Counted from the stretch's first letter, positions 1-9,084 are shown. The stretch is DNA of 64,000 bases from Gammaproteobacteria bacterium (GCA_018813765.1 JAHJBC010000002.1:62001-126000); one strand, 5' to 3'. A program made the numbers and translations. Notes: generated from the sequence alone by a model not told the origin.

Positions 1-775
1 GCCGCTGGCGGCTGAAGTCCTCGTACAGGTCGACATAAGGGATGTGCTTGAACGCTCCCGGCATGCCGCGCCAAGCGAGGATCATGTCCGGCCGCTGCGG
101 CACGTCATAGCCGGAATCCTTCGCCACGCGCGCAGGCAAGGAGGGAACCAGCCAGCCGTAGGCTTCGGTGTAAAGCTGGTAGCGCCGCCCTACGCCGTCC
201 GGGTCCTCGGCGAAATTGATGGTGCCGACACGCCAGTGTTGCGGATCGAGCGCAAGCGGCGGCAACACGGCTATGCGCGCGCCGTCGTCGGCATGATCCG
301 TCCTTTGCAGACCGAGCATGCCGGACACCTCGGACAGCGGCGCGCCCTGCTCGTCCATAGCCTGTCTGACCATGGGGAAATACACGTTATCCAGTCCCTG
401 CAACGCCTCGTTGAAGGCGGCATCGCTGTCCGGGCGGTATTCGTCGCGCTCGCTGAACAGGATGTCGAACACGATGGCCTTGGGCTGCTGCGCAGCGATC
501 CCTCGCACCAGTTCGCCGTGCACCGCGCGCGGCCACGGCCAGTTCCCGGCGATGTCCTGCATGCGCGCCAGGCTGGTATCGTCGATATCGACGATGACAA
601 TGTCCGCATCGGGTTGCAGGCTTTGCGCCTGCTGGCGTACGAAAAGGTCGGAGAGACGGTTCTCCAGCGGAGCCAACACATGCAGCCAAGCCAGTTCCAG
701 CGCAGCCAGCAACAGGAATGCGATGCCTATGCGGGAAAGGATGCGGCGCGAAGGTTGTACTGTCGTTCTGCTCAT
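1..775 (-). CDS. CHASE2-domain sensor protein, 3' part cut off by the window edge
   Basis: The frame stays open from an ATG at 775 to the window edge, about 258 codons. The product starts with a short cytoplasmic tail and a membrane helix near residues 12-32. An extracytoplasmic CHASE2 domain follows, seen as DIVIVDIDDTSLARM, the WPWPRAVHGELV block, the KAIVFDILFSERDE segment and a late NFAEDPDGVGRRY block. CHASE2 domains are periplasmic sensors fused to adenylate cyclases, histidine kinases or GGDEF/EAL modules, and the output module here lies outside the window. The gene is divergent from mlaA. I am confident of CHASE2; the output is unknown. Confidence 0.85.
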   Translation of the reverse strand, partial: MSRTTVQPSRRILSRIGIAFLLLAALELAWLHVLAPLENRLSDLFVRQQAQSLQPDADIVIVDIDDTSLARMQDIAGNWPWPRAVHGELVRGIAAQQPKAIVFDILFSERDEYRPDSDAAFNEALQGLDNVYFPMVRQAMDEQGAPLSEVSGMLGLQRTDHADDGARIAVLPPLALDPQHWRVGTINFAEDPDGVGRRYQLYTEAYGWLVPSLPARVAKDSGYDVPQRPDMILAWRGMPGAFKHIPYVDLYEDFSRQR

Positions 776-882
776 GCCGCACATAGTAATCGCAACGTCT
801 CATTTACAACAACCGGTTGCTTCCGGCCCGTCCGGATTGCACCTATAATCCACGCCACCTGAATTACAAGAAGCAATGATCC

Positions 883-1605
883 ATGCTCCAGATGCGCTCC
901 CTATTGCTGTTTAGCAGCCTGCTCCTGACGGGCTGCGGTTCCATTCAGCATCTCAGCAGCTATACCAAGCAGAAAGATCCGCTGGAGCCGTTCAACCGCG
1001 GCATGTATGCGTTCAACGACGCGGTTGATCGCGCTGTGGTCAAACCCGTAGCGCAGGGCTATGCCGCTTCGGTGCCGGAACCGGCCAAGAACATGATCAG
1101 CAACTTCTTCTCCAACCTGGACGATGTGGTGGTCACGGCGAACGACCTGCTACAATTCAAGTTCAAGCAGGCACTCAGCGACGGCAGCCGCGTGATCTTC
1201 AACTCCACTTTCGGCCTGTTCGGCCTGTTCAACGTCACCGAGCGCCTGCCGAAACACAACGAAGACTTCGGCCAGACGCTGGGCTATTGGGGCGTGCCGA
1301 GCGGGCCCTATCTGGTGCTGCCAGTGCTGGGTCCCAGTTCGTTCCGCGATGGCGTCGGCCGCTATGGCGACGGCTACGCCAGCGTGATCAATAACACTGA
1401 ACATGTGCCGACGCGCAACACTGCCTGGGCGTTGGAAGGGCTGGACACGCGTGCCGGCCTGCTGGAGCAGGAGAAAGTACTGGAGGAAGCGCTCATCGAC
1501 CGCTACAGCTTCATCCGCGATGCCTACCTGATGCGGCGCCAGAGCCTGGTGTATGACGGCAGTCCGCCGAAAATCAACTACGACGATGAAGACTGGGAAG
1601 AATGA
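883..1605 (+). CDS. mlaA: MlaA (VacJ) outer-membrane lipoprotein
   Basis: The 240-residue product is the MlaA family lipoprotein, which removes mislocalised phospholipids from the outer leaflet of the outer membrane and passes them to the Mla pathway. It has a lipoprotein signal with lipobox LLTGC (Cys18). The family signature follows: DPLEPFNRGMYAFND, a conserved N-terminal helical region, and the LGYWGVPSGPYLVLPVLGPS block. Length fits the family. The rest of the Mla system is not adjacent; only a lone MlaF-like ATPase is found, at 60466-61263. The gene is followed directly by a strong hairpin terminator. Confidence 0.93.
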   Translation: MLQMRSLLLFSSLLLTGCGSIQHLSSYTKQKDPLEPFNRGMYAFNDAVDRAVVKPVAQGYAASVPEPAKNMISNFFSNLDDVVVTANDLLQFKFKQALSDGSRVIFNSTFGLFGLFNVTERLPKHNEDFGQTLGYWGVPSGPYLVLPVLGPSSFRDGVGRYGDGYASVINNTEHVPTRNTAWALEGLDTRAGLLEQEKVLEEALIDRYSFIRDAYLMRRQSLVYDGSPPKINYDDEDWEE

Positions 1606-1632
1606 AAAACGGCGGGAATATCCCGCCGTTTT
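1606..1632. terminator. Bidirectional rho-independent terminator between mlaA and htpX
   Basis: A perfect 12-base inverted repeat (AAAACGGCGGGA / TCCCGCCGTTTT) with a 3-base loop starts right after the mlaA stop codon. The T-rich flank on one side and A-rich flank on the other would end transcription of both convergent genes. Confidence 0.9.
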
Positions 1633-1653
1633 CATTTGTTGCCCGGAATGATC

Positions 1654-2538
1654 TCAACGCCCCGAACGCAGGGCCTCGATACGTTCATCCAGCGGCGGGT
1701 GCGTCATGAACAGGCGCGAGAATCCGCCGCCGCTCGATATCGCCATGGCCGACATGTTCTCGGGCATGGCAGCGGCCTGCTCGTGGTTCACCTTCAGGCG
1801 TTCCAGCGCGGCGATCATCTTCTGGCGTCCGGCCAGGTTCGCGCCACCCGCGTCGGCACGGAACTCGCGCTGGCGCGAGAACCAGCGGACGATGATGCTG
1901 GCGAGGATACCCAGCACGACCTGCGCGGCAATCTCGGCGACGAAGGCGCCTATGCCTGGGCCGTTGCGGCCGTCGTTCTTCAGCAGCACACGGTCCACCA
2001 GGATGCCGAACAGTTTGGCGAAGAACACCACGAAGGTGTTGACCACGCCCTGGATCAGCGCCAGCGTGACCATGTCGCCGTTGGCGACGTGGCTGATCTC
2101 GTGGCCCAGCACCGCTTCCGCCTCATCGCGGCTCATGTTGCGCAGCAGGCCTGTACTCACCGCGACCAGCGAGTCGTTGCGGTTCCAGCCGGTAGCGAAG
2201 GCGTTCACATCTGGCGCGTCGTAGATCGCCACTTCCGGCATGCCGATGCCGGCAAGCTGCGCCTGACGCTGGACTGTCTGCACCAGCCAGCGTTCGGTCG
2301 GGTCTTGCGGGTTCTCGATCACATGCGCGCCGACCGACCGTTTGGCCATCCACTTGGACATGAACAGGGAGATGATGGAACCGGAAAAGCCGATCACCGC
2401 CGACAGGATCATCAACGCGTTGAAATTGATCGCCCCGCTCTCGTCCAGCACGCGGTCCACGCCGAGTATGCGCAGGGTGATGCTGATGACCGCCAGCACG
2501 GCGATATTGGTCAGGATGAACAAAAAGATGCGTTTCAT
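1654..2538 (-). CDS. htpX: HtpX membrane zinc metalloprotease
   Basis: The 294-residue product is HtpX, an inner-membrane M48-family protease that takes part in quality control of membrane proteins. I chose the start at [11 protein letters not shown] because the family begins there; upstream codons in frame give no family sequence. Two N-terminal membrane helices (about residues 4-24 and 34-55) precede the catalytic domain. The zinc motif HEISH is at residues 146-150, two further hydrophobic segments follow, and the third zinc ligand lies in the [12 protein letters not shown] region. It is convergent with mlaA and shares its terminator. Confidence 0.95.
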   Translation of the reverse strand: MKRIFLFILTNIAVLAVISITLRILGVDRVLDESGAINFNALMILSAVIGFSGSIISLFMSKWMAKRSVGAHVIENPQDPTERWLVQTVQRQAQLAGIGMPEVAIYDAPDVNAFATGWNRNDSLVAVSTGLLRNMSRDEAEAVLGHEISHVANGDMVTLALIQGVVNTFVVFFAKLFGILVDRVLLKNDGRNGPGIGAFVAEIAAQVVLGILASIIVRWFSRQREFRADAGGANLAGRQKMIAALERLKVNHEQAAAMPENMSAMAISSGGGFSRLFMTHPPLDERIEALRSGR

Positions 2539-2742
2539 TGCTTCACTCTCCATGGATTCGATGTTGTGCGGCGCGCAGTCCGGCATTCTCGCCGCGCAGC
2601 CCCAGATGCGGGCGGAACGCGGATTTTCAAGTCCCCTCCGCATTCCCACAGGAGCGAAAGGGGATGACGATGCCTGAAAAAACCATGTTGACTATAGTCG
2701 ACAGCAAAACTAGGATATAAGCCAATCAACGAGGTACCCGCC

Positions 2743-3285
2743 ATGACCAACCGCTACACGCCCGCCGCCATCAGCCTGCACTGGATCATCGCCCTGTTGA
2801 TCTTCGCCGCCTTTCCGCTGGGCATCTACATGCACGAACTGCCGCTGTCGCCGACCAAGCTGAAGCTGTACAGCTACCACAAATGGATAGGTGTCACGGT
2901 ATTCATGTTTGCCGTGCTACGCCTCTACTGGCGCGCCACCCATGTGCCGCCCGCGTTGCCGGACAAGATGCCGGGCTGGGAGAAGTTCGCCGCCCATGCC
3001 ACGCATTTCGCCCTGTACGCACTGATTTTCATCATCCCCATCAGCGGCTGGCTGATGAGCTCGGCCAAGGGTTTCCAGACCGTATGGTTCGGCGTGCTGC
3101 CGCTGCCTGATCTTCTGGACAAGGACAAGGAACTCGGCGACCTGCTGCTGCAGGTGCACAAGCTGCTCAACTTCGCCATGGCCGGTCTGCTGCTCGGCCA
3201 TGTCGGCGCGGCGCTCAAACACCATTTCATCGAGCGCGACGACATCCTCGCGCGCATGCTGCCCTTCCTGCGGAGAGAACCATGA
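2743..3285 (+). CDS. Cytochrome b561-family membrane protein
   Basis: This 180-residue product is a four-helix bacterial cytochrome b561, a b-type haem protein that moves electrons across or within the inner membrane. Candidate haem ligands are visible in ISLHWIIAL, YSYHKWIGV, the HATHFALY helix and the LLGHVGAALKHHF end, the usual pattern of paired histidines on the helices. A GAGG-type ribosome site sits just upstream. The stop overlaps the start of the next gene (ATGA), so the two are translationally coupled. Cytochrome b561 genes commonly sit next to yceI, as here. Confidence 0.92.
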   Translation: MTNRYTPAAISLHWIIALLIFAAFPLGIYMHELPLSPTKLKLYSYHKWIGVTVFMFAVLRLYWRATHVPPALPDKMPGWEKFAAHATHFALYALIFIIPISGWLMSSAKGFQTVWFGVLPLPDLLDKDKELGDLLLQVHKLLNFAMAGLLLGHVGAALKHHFIERDDILARMLPFLRREP

Positions 3286-3833
3286 GATCACTTTGCCTGC
3301 TCGCCCTGATGTTTGTCTTCCCGGCGGCACAAGCCGCCGAATTCGCCGTGCTGCGGCCGCAACAGAGCAGCCTGGTGTTCGTCTCCAGGCAGATGGGCGT
3401 CGAGGTGGACGGCGAATTCAAGCGCTTCAAGGCAGTCATCGCGGTCGATCCGGCCAAGCCCGAGAACGGCAAGGCGCGCATCGACATCGACATCGCCAGC
3501 ATCGATGTTGGCGGCACCGAAGCCTATGACGAAGTGACCGGCAAATCCTGGTTCGATACGGCAAGCTATCCGGTCGCCAGTTTCGTCTCCGGCAAGGTGA
3601 CGCGCATCGCGCCGGGACGCTACGAGGTCGCCGGCAAGATGACCATCCGCAACGTGACGCGCGAGATCACAGCCCCCTTCACACTGCAACAAAAAGCCGA
3701 CGTGCTCGTCATCGACGGCGTGTTCCCGCTCAAGCGCCTCGAGTACGGCATCGGTTCGGGCATCTGGCGCGACACCGACACCGTGGCCGACGAGGTGCAG
3801 GTCAGGTTCCACCTCACCGTCGCCGCAAAATAG
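3282..3833 (+). CDS. YceI-family periplasmic protein (first copy)
   Basis: A 183-residue secreted protein with a cleavable signal peptide (MRSLCLLALMFVFPAAQA). It has the YceI lipocalin-like fold: an early SSLVFVSRQMGVEVDGEFKRF strand pair, the IDVGGTEAYDEVTGKSWFD block, the YPVASFVSGKV segment and a terminal GIGSGIWRDTDTVADEVQVRF strand. YceI proteins bind isoprenoid-type lipids such as polyprenyl quinones. Overlap with the b561 gene suggests it carries a lipid or quinone partner for that cytochrome, which is inference. It lacks the HTWPVFEVSHMG-type start that the second copy has. Confidence 0.9.
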   Translation: MRSLCLLALMFVFPAAQAAEFAVLRPQQSSLVFVSRQMGVEVDGEFKRFKAVIAVDPAKPENGKARIDIDIASIDVGGTEAYDEVTGKSWFDTASYPVASFVSGKVTRIAPGRYEVAGKMTIRNVTREITAPFTLQQKADVLVIDGVFPLKRLEYGIGSGIWRDTDTVADEVQVRFHLTVAAK

Positions 3834-3855
3834 CAATCACAAAGGGGTGACCGCC

Positions 3856-4419
3856 ATGGACTATCGCGTCGCAGTTATCTTCGCCGCAGTGCTTGCCTTT
3901 CCGGCCCGGGCGGCCGACAGCTACACCATCGATCCCACCCACACCTGGCCGGTGTTCGAGGTGAGCCACATGGGGTTCTCGACCCAGCGCGGCCGCTTCA
4001 ACAAGACCAGCGGCAAGATCATGCTGGATGTGGCCGCGAAGAAGGGCAGCGTGGACATCACCATCGATGCCGCCTCGATCGACATGGGCTTTGTGGAATG
4101 GAACAAGCACATGCGCGACATCAACTTCTTCAATACCGCGCAATTCCCGACCATGCGTTTCGTTTCCGAGCAACTGGTATTCGAGGGTGATAAACCGGTG
4201 GTGGCCAAAGGCGAACTCACCCTGCTCGGCACGCCCGTCAGCGTCACGCTCAGCATCGACGGCTTCAAGTGCGGCACGCATCCGATGCTGCGCAAGGAAA
4301 TGTGCGGCGCCAACATCTCCGCCACCATCAAACGTTCCGACTTCGGCATGAGCCGCTTCATCCCCACCATCGGCGACGAGGTGAGGATATTCTCGCCAGT
4401 CGAAGCGTTCAGGGACTGA
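3856..4419 (+). CDS. YceI-family periplasmic protein (second copy)
   Basis: A 187-residue YceI protein with a signal peptide ending near PARAADSYTID. The canonical family blocks are all present: THTWPVFEVSHMGFSTQRGRF, the NFFNTAQFPTMRFVS region and IKRSDFGMSRFIPTIGDEVRI. I placed the start at the ATG at 3856, which follows an AAAGGGG ribosome site; a GTG three codons earlier is also in frame. The gene begins 22 bases after the first YceI copy. The two copies are clearly divergent, so this is an old duplication or two recruitments. Likely periplasmic lipid or quinone binding. Confidence 0.93.
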   Translation: MDYRVAVIFAAVLAFPARAADSYTIDPTHTWPVFEVSHMGFSTQRGRFNKTSGKIMLDVAAKKGSVDITIDAASIDMGFVEWNKHMRDINFFNTAQFPTMRFVSEQLVFEGDKPVVAKGELTLLGTPVSVTLSIDGFKCGTHPMLRKEMCGANISATIKRSDFGMSRFIPTIGDEVRIFSPVEAFRD

Positions 4420-4420
4420 C

Positions 4421-5242
4421 ATGCGCTTGCCCACCTTCTACATCGCGCACGGCGGCGGCCCCTGCTTCTTCATGGAACCCATGCCGGGCATACCCGCCGA
4501 TACCTGGAAGCGCATGGAAGCCTACCTGCGCGGCCTCGCGGCCACGCTGCCGCAGCAACCCAAAGCGGTGCTGGTCGTCTCGGCACACTGGGAATGCGAT
4601 CGGGCGACGGTGCTATCGGCCGGCGAGCATACCCTGCTCTACGACTACTACGGCTTTCCCGAACTTACTTATGAACTGCGCTATCCGGCGCACGGCGCGC
4701 CGCAACTGGCTGCGCGCGTGCGCGAGCTTGTCGCAGCAGCCGGGATAGAAAGCGAAGAGGAATATGAACGCGGCCTCGACCACGGCGTGTTCATCCCGTT
4801 CATGCTCATCTACCCGCAGGCAGACATCCCCATCGTGCAACTCTCGCTACTGCACAGCCTCGACCCGGCCCAGCATCTGGCCTTGGGCCATGCACTTGCT
4901 CCCTTGCGCGATGAGGGTGTGCTCATCGTCGGCAGCGGCATGAGCTACCACAACCTGCGCGAATTGCTCGCACCCGGCGCCCCGACGGATCAGGCCTCGC
5001 GCAATTTCGACACCTGGCTGGGCGATGCGGTGACCGCCGAAGCGGGCGAACGCGAACGACTGCTGGCCGAATGGCACAAGGCGCCGGATGCGCGCACCTG
5101 CCATCCGCGCAGCGAGCATCTGCTGCCGCTGATGGTGGTCGCGGGTGCCGCCGGCAATGACGCCGGCCACATCGATTACCGCGACAACATCCTCGGCAAG
5201 CAGGTATCGGCCTTTCGCTTCGGACAGGCCGCGCCGAACTGA
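4421..5242 (+). CDS. DODA-type class III extradiol dioxygenase
   Basis: The 273-residue product belongs to the LigB/DODA family of extradiol ring-cleaving dioxygenases (YgiD-like), which use a non-haem metal to open catechol-type rings. Metal and active-site histidines are visible at H10 (IAHGGGP), in VVSAHWE, in LDHGVFIPFM and in SGMSYHNL. Length is typical. It starts one base after the second YceI stop, so it is part of the same transcript. The natural substrate cannot be read from sequence; members act on DOPA-like or other catechols. Confidence 0.9.
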   Translation: MRLPTFYIAHGGGPCFFMEPMPGIPADTWKRMEAYLRGLAATLPQQPKAVLVVSAHWECDRATVLSAGEHTLLYDYYGFPELTYELRYPAHGAPQLAARVRELVAAAGIESEEEYERGLDHGVFIPFMLIYPQADIPIVQLSLLHSLDPAQHLALGHALAPLRDEGVLIVGSGMSYHNLRELLAPGAPTDQASRNFDTWLGDAVTAEAGERERLLAEWHKAPDARTCHPRSEHLLPLMVVAGAAGNDAGHIDYRDNILGKQVSAFRFGQAAPN

Positions 5243-5272
5243 CCTTCCTTCACTACCGAAAGCCGCCCGTTC

Positions 5273-5980
5273 ATGGACCACAGATCGTTCCTTGCTTCCT
5301 TCAAGCCGCATCCTTTGCAGACCTCGGCAATTGAAAAATTCCGCAGCGGCCTGGCGGGCGGTATCGCCATCCTGCTGTTGATGCTGCTGATCCGGCACCT
5401 TCCGCAAGTTGTGCACCCCCTGCTCATCGTCACCTCGATGGCGGCCTCGGCGACGCTGTTGTATGCCACGCCGCACAGCCCGCTGACACAGCCATGGAAC
5501 CTGATCGGCGGACATCTTGTTTCGGCATTGGTCGGCGTATCCTGCGGGGCATTCATTCCCGACCAGGCTGTCGCTGCAGGCGTCGCCGTCGGCACCGCCA
5601 TCCTGCTGATGCAATTCCTGAACTGCCTGCACCCGCCCGGCGGCGCAACCGCGCTGGTGATGGCGATCGGCAGCACGCAGCTACACGATGCCGGCTGGCA
5701 GGGTTCGCTGTATATCGTCGCGATCAATGCCGGCATCATGCTGTTGCTGGCGCTGACCATCAACAACCTGCTGAAAGGCAGGCGCTATCCGGTGCAGGCC
5801 CCGGTCCCGCCGACCCCGCCCAAACCCGCGCCGTTCATCACGCTCGATCAAACCGATCTCGCATGGGCACTCAAACAGATGGACAGCATGATCGACGTGA
5901 GCGAAGAAGACCTCGCCGAGATCTACAAACTGGCGTTGCACAGCGCGCAGCAGCGCATCGACGCGGCCATGCCAAGATGA
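5273..5980 (+). CDS. HPP-family integral membrane protein
   Basis: A 235-residue protein with four to five hydrophobic helices and the family signature LHPPGGATAL. The N-terminal helices include GGIAILLLMLLI and the PLTQPWNLIGGHLVSALVG segment. A soluble C-terminal tail of about 60 residues (from PVPPTPPKPAP on) is rich in charged helix. Some HPP proteins in plants and cyanobacteria transport nitrite, but the function of most bacterial ones is unknown. Its stop codon overlaps the next start by ATGA, so coupling with the downstream lipoprotein is likely. Confidence 0.88.
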   Translation: MDHRSFLASFKPHPLQTSAIEKFRSGLAGGIAILLLMLLIRHLPQVVHPLLIVTSMAASATLLYATPHSPLTQPWNLIGGHLVSALVGVSCGAFIPDQAVAAGVAVGTAILLMQFLNCLHPPGGATALVMAIGSTQLHDAGWQGSLYIVAINAGIMLLLALTINNLLKGRRYPVQAPVPPTPPKPAPFITLDQTDLAWALKQMDSMIDVSEEDLAEIYKLALHSAQQRIDAAMPR

Positions 5981-6981
5981 AAATCCTTCCCCTCCTCGCC
6001 CTGCTCGCCGCGCTGACTGCCTGCGGCACCCGCGCCCCGCGCGAGGCGGCTTATTACCAGATGGATCAGGGACGCCTGCCGACGCCGAACGTGGCGCTGA
6101 CCATCCCCGGCCTCGGCCCCTGCACCGACAATCCGGACCGCACGCTGCGCCTTGATGCCGACCAGCCGATCAACATCATGGTGCATGGTTGCTTCGGCTC
6201 CTCCGGCGAGTTCCGCGGTCTGGCGCAGGTGCTGGCCTTCCACGGCCAGCAGACCGCCTGCTTCACCTACGACGACCGCGACGCCTTGACCGACAGTGCC
6301 ACGGAACTGCGCAGCGCCGTCAACCTGCTCGCCGAACAGACCCGCACTCCGCTGATCACCGTGATCGGCCACAGCCAGGGCGCGCTGATCTCGCGCAAGT
6401 CGCTTACCGAGTTGCCGCTGGCACCGCCGCGGCGGCAGCCCGAACTGCGGCTGGTGACCATCTCCGGCCCGTTCGACGGCATCGCCTCGGCCGAGACCTG
6501 CGGCAAGCGCTGGCTGTTCCCGCTCACGCTGGGCCTGCTGCCCGCCAGTTGTTATGTGGTGACCGGGGCGAAGTGGGCCGACATCACCTACTCCTCGCGC
6601 TTCATCCGCGAGCCGGGCATGCTGGTGCCGCAGGTGAACAGCTATCTGAAGATCGACACCGATGAGCGCGACACTTGCCGCCGCGAAGAGAATGGCCGCT
6701 GCGTGGAAGACGACGATGTGTTCTCGCTGGCCGAGCAGCACAACCCGCTGGTGGAGAACGATGCCCGCGCCAGGCGCGTGGAAGTGAAAGCGGGACATGT
6801 GGAGATCGTCGGCGACAAGCGCGTCGCCCCGACCAAGCTCATCGCCACGCTGCAACAGGAAGGCGTGATCCGCCTGACCGCACCGGAAAGATTGTCCGCC
6901 TTCAAGCTGCTGCTTGCGCGCATCTATCGGGACGATGCGGTGCTGAGTCCGGTTGTATCAAAGGAACGCCGGCAGCCCTGA
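5977..6981 (+). CDS. Lipoprotein alpha/beta hydrolase
   Basis: The true start is the ATG at 5977, inside the stop of the HPP gene; it opens a lipoprotein signal (LLALLAALTAC, Cys16). The 334-residue product has the alpha/beta-hydrolase fold: an oxyanion-loop region at INIMVHGCFGS, the nucleophile elbow GHSQG within VIGHSQGALISRK, and a late histidine in the NPLVEND/AGHVEIVGD region. Several Cys residues could form disulphides in the periplasm. It is probably an envelope-anchored esterase or lipase; the substrate is unknown. Last gene of the plus-strand run, facing ald. Confidence 0.82.
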   Translation: MKILPLLALLAALTACGTRAPREAAYYQMDQGRLPTPNVALTIPGLGPCTDNPDRTLRLDADQPINIMVHGCFGSSGEFRGLAQVLAFHGQQTACFTYDDRDALTDSATELRSAVNLLAEQTRTPLITVIGHSQGALISRKSLTELPLAPPRRQPELRLVTISGPFDGIASAETCGKRWLFPLTLGLLPASCYVVTGAKWADITYSSRFIREPGMLVPQVNSYLKIDTDERDTCRREENGRCVEDDDVFSLAEQHNPLVENDARARRVEVKAGHVEIVGDKRVAPTKLIATLQQEGVIRLTAPERLSAFKLLLARIYRDDAVLSPVVSKERRQP

Positions 6982-7003
6982 TCTTACGCAGACTGCCGTC
7001 GCC

Positions 7004-8119
7004 TCAGTCGAGGAATGATTCGGGCGGGTGATATTCGAGGCCGAAGGCCTCGGCGACCTTGCGGTGCGTGACTTTCCCATTGATGATGTTGAGTCCGTTG
7101 AGCAGTGCGGGGGATTCCCGCAGCGCCTGCCGGTATCCGCTGTTCGCCAGTTGCAGCACATAGGGCAGCGTGGCATTGGTCAGCGCCAGCGTCGAGGTGA
7201 TCGGCACGGCGCCGGGCATGTTGGCCACGCCGTAGTGCACCACGCCGTCCACGATATGGGTCGGGTTCTCGTGCGTGGTCGGGCGGGTGGTCTCCACACA
7301 GCCGCCCTGGTCGACCGAGACATCCACGATCACCGCACCGGTACGCATCACCTTGAGGTCCTCGCGGCGGATGAGCTTGGGCGCGACGGCGCCGTGGATC
7401 AGCACCGCGCCGATGACCAGGTCGGCATCGGCGATCTGTTGCAGCAGGTTGTGGCGGTTGGAAAAGACCAGTTGCACATTGGCGGGCATCACATCGCTCA
7501 GGTAACGCAAGCGTTCCAGCGAAACGTCGAGGAGGATCACGCTGGCCCCCATGCCGGCGGCGATCCTGGCCGCATTCACGCCGACCACGCCCGCGCCGAG
7601 GATGACCACCTTGGCGGGCGGCACACCGGGCACGCCGCCCAGCAGGATGCCGCGTCCGCCGTTCAGTTCTTCCAGATATTTTGCGCCCTCCTGCACCGCC
7701 ATGCGTCCGGCCACTTCCGACATGGGAGTGAGCAGAGGCAGTTCGCGCGAGCGCAGTTCAACCGTCTCGTAGGCGATGCAGACTGCACCCGAAGCCATGT
7801 GCGCGCGGGTCAGTTGTTCGCTGGCGGCGAAATGGAAATAGGTGAACACGATCTGGCCCTTGCGGATCCGTTTCCATTCCGGCTTGATCGGTTCCTTCAC
7901 TTTCACGATCAAGTCCGCGAACGCCCACACGGCATCGGCATCCGCGCCGATCTGCGCCCCCGCATCCAGATATTGCCCATCGCTGAAACCGCTACCCAGG
8001 CCGGCCCCCGTTTCCACGAGTACCTTGTGCCCGGATTCCACCAGCGCTTCCGCACCGGGCGGGGTCAGCGCGACGCGGTTCTCGTTGGCCTTGATCTCCC
8101 TGGGGATGCCTATCTTCAT
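7004..8119 (-). CDS. ald: Alanine dehydrogenase
   Basis: The 371-residue enzyme interconverts L-alanine and pyruvate plus ammonia with NAD. It has the N-terminal signature MKIGIPREIKANENRVALTP, the KVKEPIKPEW catalytic lysine region, the Rossmann motif GAGVVGVNAARIAAGMG and the conserved QGGCVETTRPTTH block. Full length, no anomalies. The upstream region is shared with the divergent tetR gene. In this window it joins the ammonium transporter as a nitrogen-assimilation function, though the two are not linked. Confidence 0.96.
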   Translation of the reverse strand: MKIGIPREIKANENRVALTPPGAEALVESGHKVLVETGAGLGSGFSDGQYLDAGAQIGADADAVWAFADLIVKVKEPIKPEWKRIRKGQIVFTYFHFAASEQLTRAHMASGAVCIAYETVELRSRELPLLTPMSEVAGRMAVQEGAKYLEELNGGRGILLGGVPGVPPAKVVILGAGVVGVNAARIAAGMGASVILLDVSLERLRYLSDVMPANVQLVFSNRHNLLQQIADADLVIGAVLIHGAVAPKLIRREDLKVMRTGAVIVDVSVDQGGCVETTRPTTHENPTHIVDGVVHYGVANMPGAVPITSTLALTNATLPYVLQLANSGYRQALRESPALLNGLNIINGKVTHRKVAEAFGLEYHPPESFLD

Positions 8120-8233
8120 GTGACGACCTTTGTGCTGGTTCCAAATGCGGTTGCCAAGAGTTTATGCCAGTGCAATGGGCGCGGAGAAGCAAATTTGACT
8201 TATCCGGACAGATTCCCTATCCTCCGCCGCTCC

Positions 8234-8262
8234 TTAACCAAATTTTTTAACCAAACGGTTAA
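8234..8262. promoter_or_regulatory. Probable TetR operator upstream of the regulator gene
   Basis: Ten bases before the tetR start lies the perfect palindrome TTAACC-AAAC-GGTTAA (8247-8262), preceded 13 bases upstream by another TTAACC half-site (8234-8239). Position over the likely promoter/start region suggests autoregulation by the TetR protein and perhaps control of divergent ald. Site seen directly; binding is inference. Confidence 0.6.
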
Positions 8263-8271
8263 ATCCCTGCG

Positions 8272-8886
8272 ATGGACCAGAGTACCGAACAGATCATCCT
8301 CGAAGCGGCCACGGCGCAGTTCGCTGCCAAGGGCTATGGCGGCGCGCGCGTGGAAGAGATCGCGGAGGCGGCGGGCGTTAACAAGGCGACGCTGTATTAC
8401 CAGATCGGCGACAAGGCCGTTCTCTACGGCCGGGTGCTGGAGGAATTGCTGGGCAGCGTCGCCGACCGCATCACTGCCGCCGTCGCTGCGGAACAGGAAC
8501 CCGAACAGAAGGTGCGCGCCTATGTGCGCGAATTCGCCGCCTGCGCCCGCGAACGCCAATCCCTCGCCCCCATCCTGATGCGCGAGGTGGCCGGCGGCGG
8601 GGCCAACCTGCCCGACAGTGCGCTGATTCAGATGGGACGGATCGTCAACGCGCTGGACCAGGCGGTGCGCGCCGGGATCGCGTCGGGCGTGTTCCGTGAC
8701 GTAAACCCTTTCATCGCCCACATGCTGGTGGTGGGCAGCCTCAGCTTCTTCAATGCCGGCGCGCCGATACGCGCGCGCGTGGCTGCCAGCCAGGGGCTCG
8801 CCTTCCAGCCGGAGGTGAACATGAACCACGACGAAATGACCGCACAGCTCAGCGCGATGGTGCTGGGGGCGTTCAGGAATGCATAA
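8272..8886 (+). CDS. TetR-family transcriptional regulator
   Basis: A 204-residue repressor with the usual N-terminal helix-turn-helix (about residues 5-52: AKGYGGARVEEIAEAAGVNKATLYY) and an all-helical ligand domain. It stands directly upstream of the RND permease in the same orientation, separated by a REPIN-like repeat, and probably represses the export locus. The palindrome just before its start is the obvious operator. The ligand is not known; for this type of locus a hydrophobic lipid-like compound is plausible. Confidence 0.92.
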   Translation: MDQSTEQIILEAATAQFAAKGYGGARVEEIAEAAGVNKATLYYQIGDKAVLYGRVLEELLGSVADRITAAVAAEQEPEQKVRAYVREFAACARERQSLAPILMREVAGGGANLPDSALIQMGRIVNALDQAVRAGIASGVFRDVNPFIAHMLVVGSLSFFNAGAPIRARVAASQGLAFQPEVNMNHDEMTAQLSAMVLGAFRNA

Positions 8887-8907
8887 ACCAAAATCATCCA
8901 TTGAGCC

Positions 8908-9032
8908 GTCATACCGGCGCAGGCCGGTATCCAGTTGATTAAATTTTTCCCGCGCGAGCGGGGCAAGATTTTTGTTTTGTCCGCTTCGCGGCGTCTTTAT
9001 TAATGCTGGATACCGGCCTTCGCCGGTATGAC
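8908..9032. repeat. REPIN-like element (two inverted REP units)
   Basis: A 27-base unit GTCATACCGGCG...GGCCGGTATCCAG at 8908-8934 is repeated in inverse orientation at 9006-9032, with about 70 bases of AT-rich DNA between. Each unit is itself a small palindrome. This is the layout of REPINs, which are mobilised by RAYT transposases; none is encoded in this window. Confidence 0.8.
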
Positions 9033-9084
9033 GTGGGTTTTGCAAATGAACTATCAGCATAAAGACACAAGGAGAACCACCACC

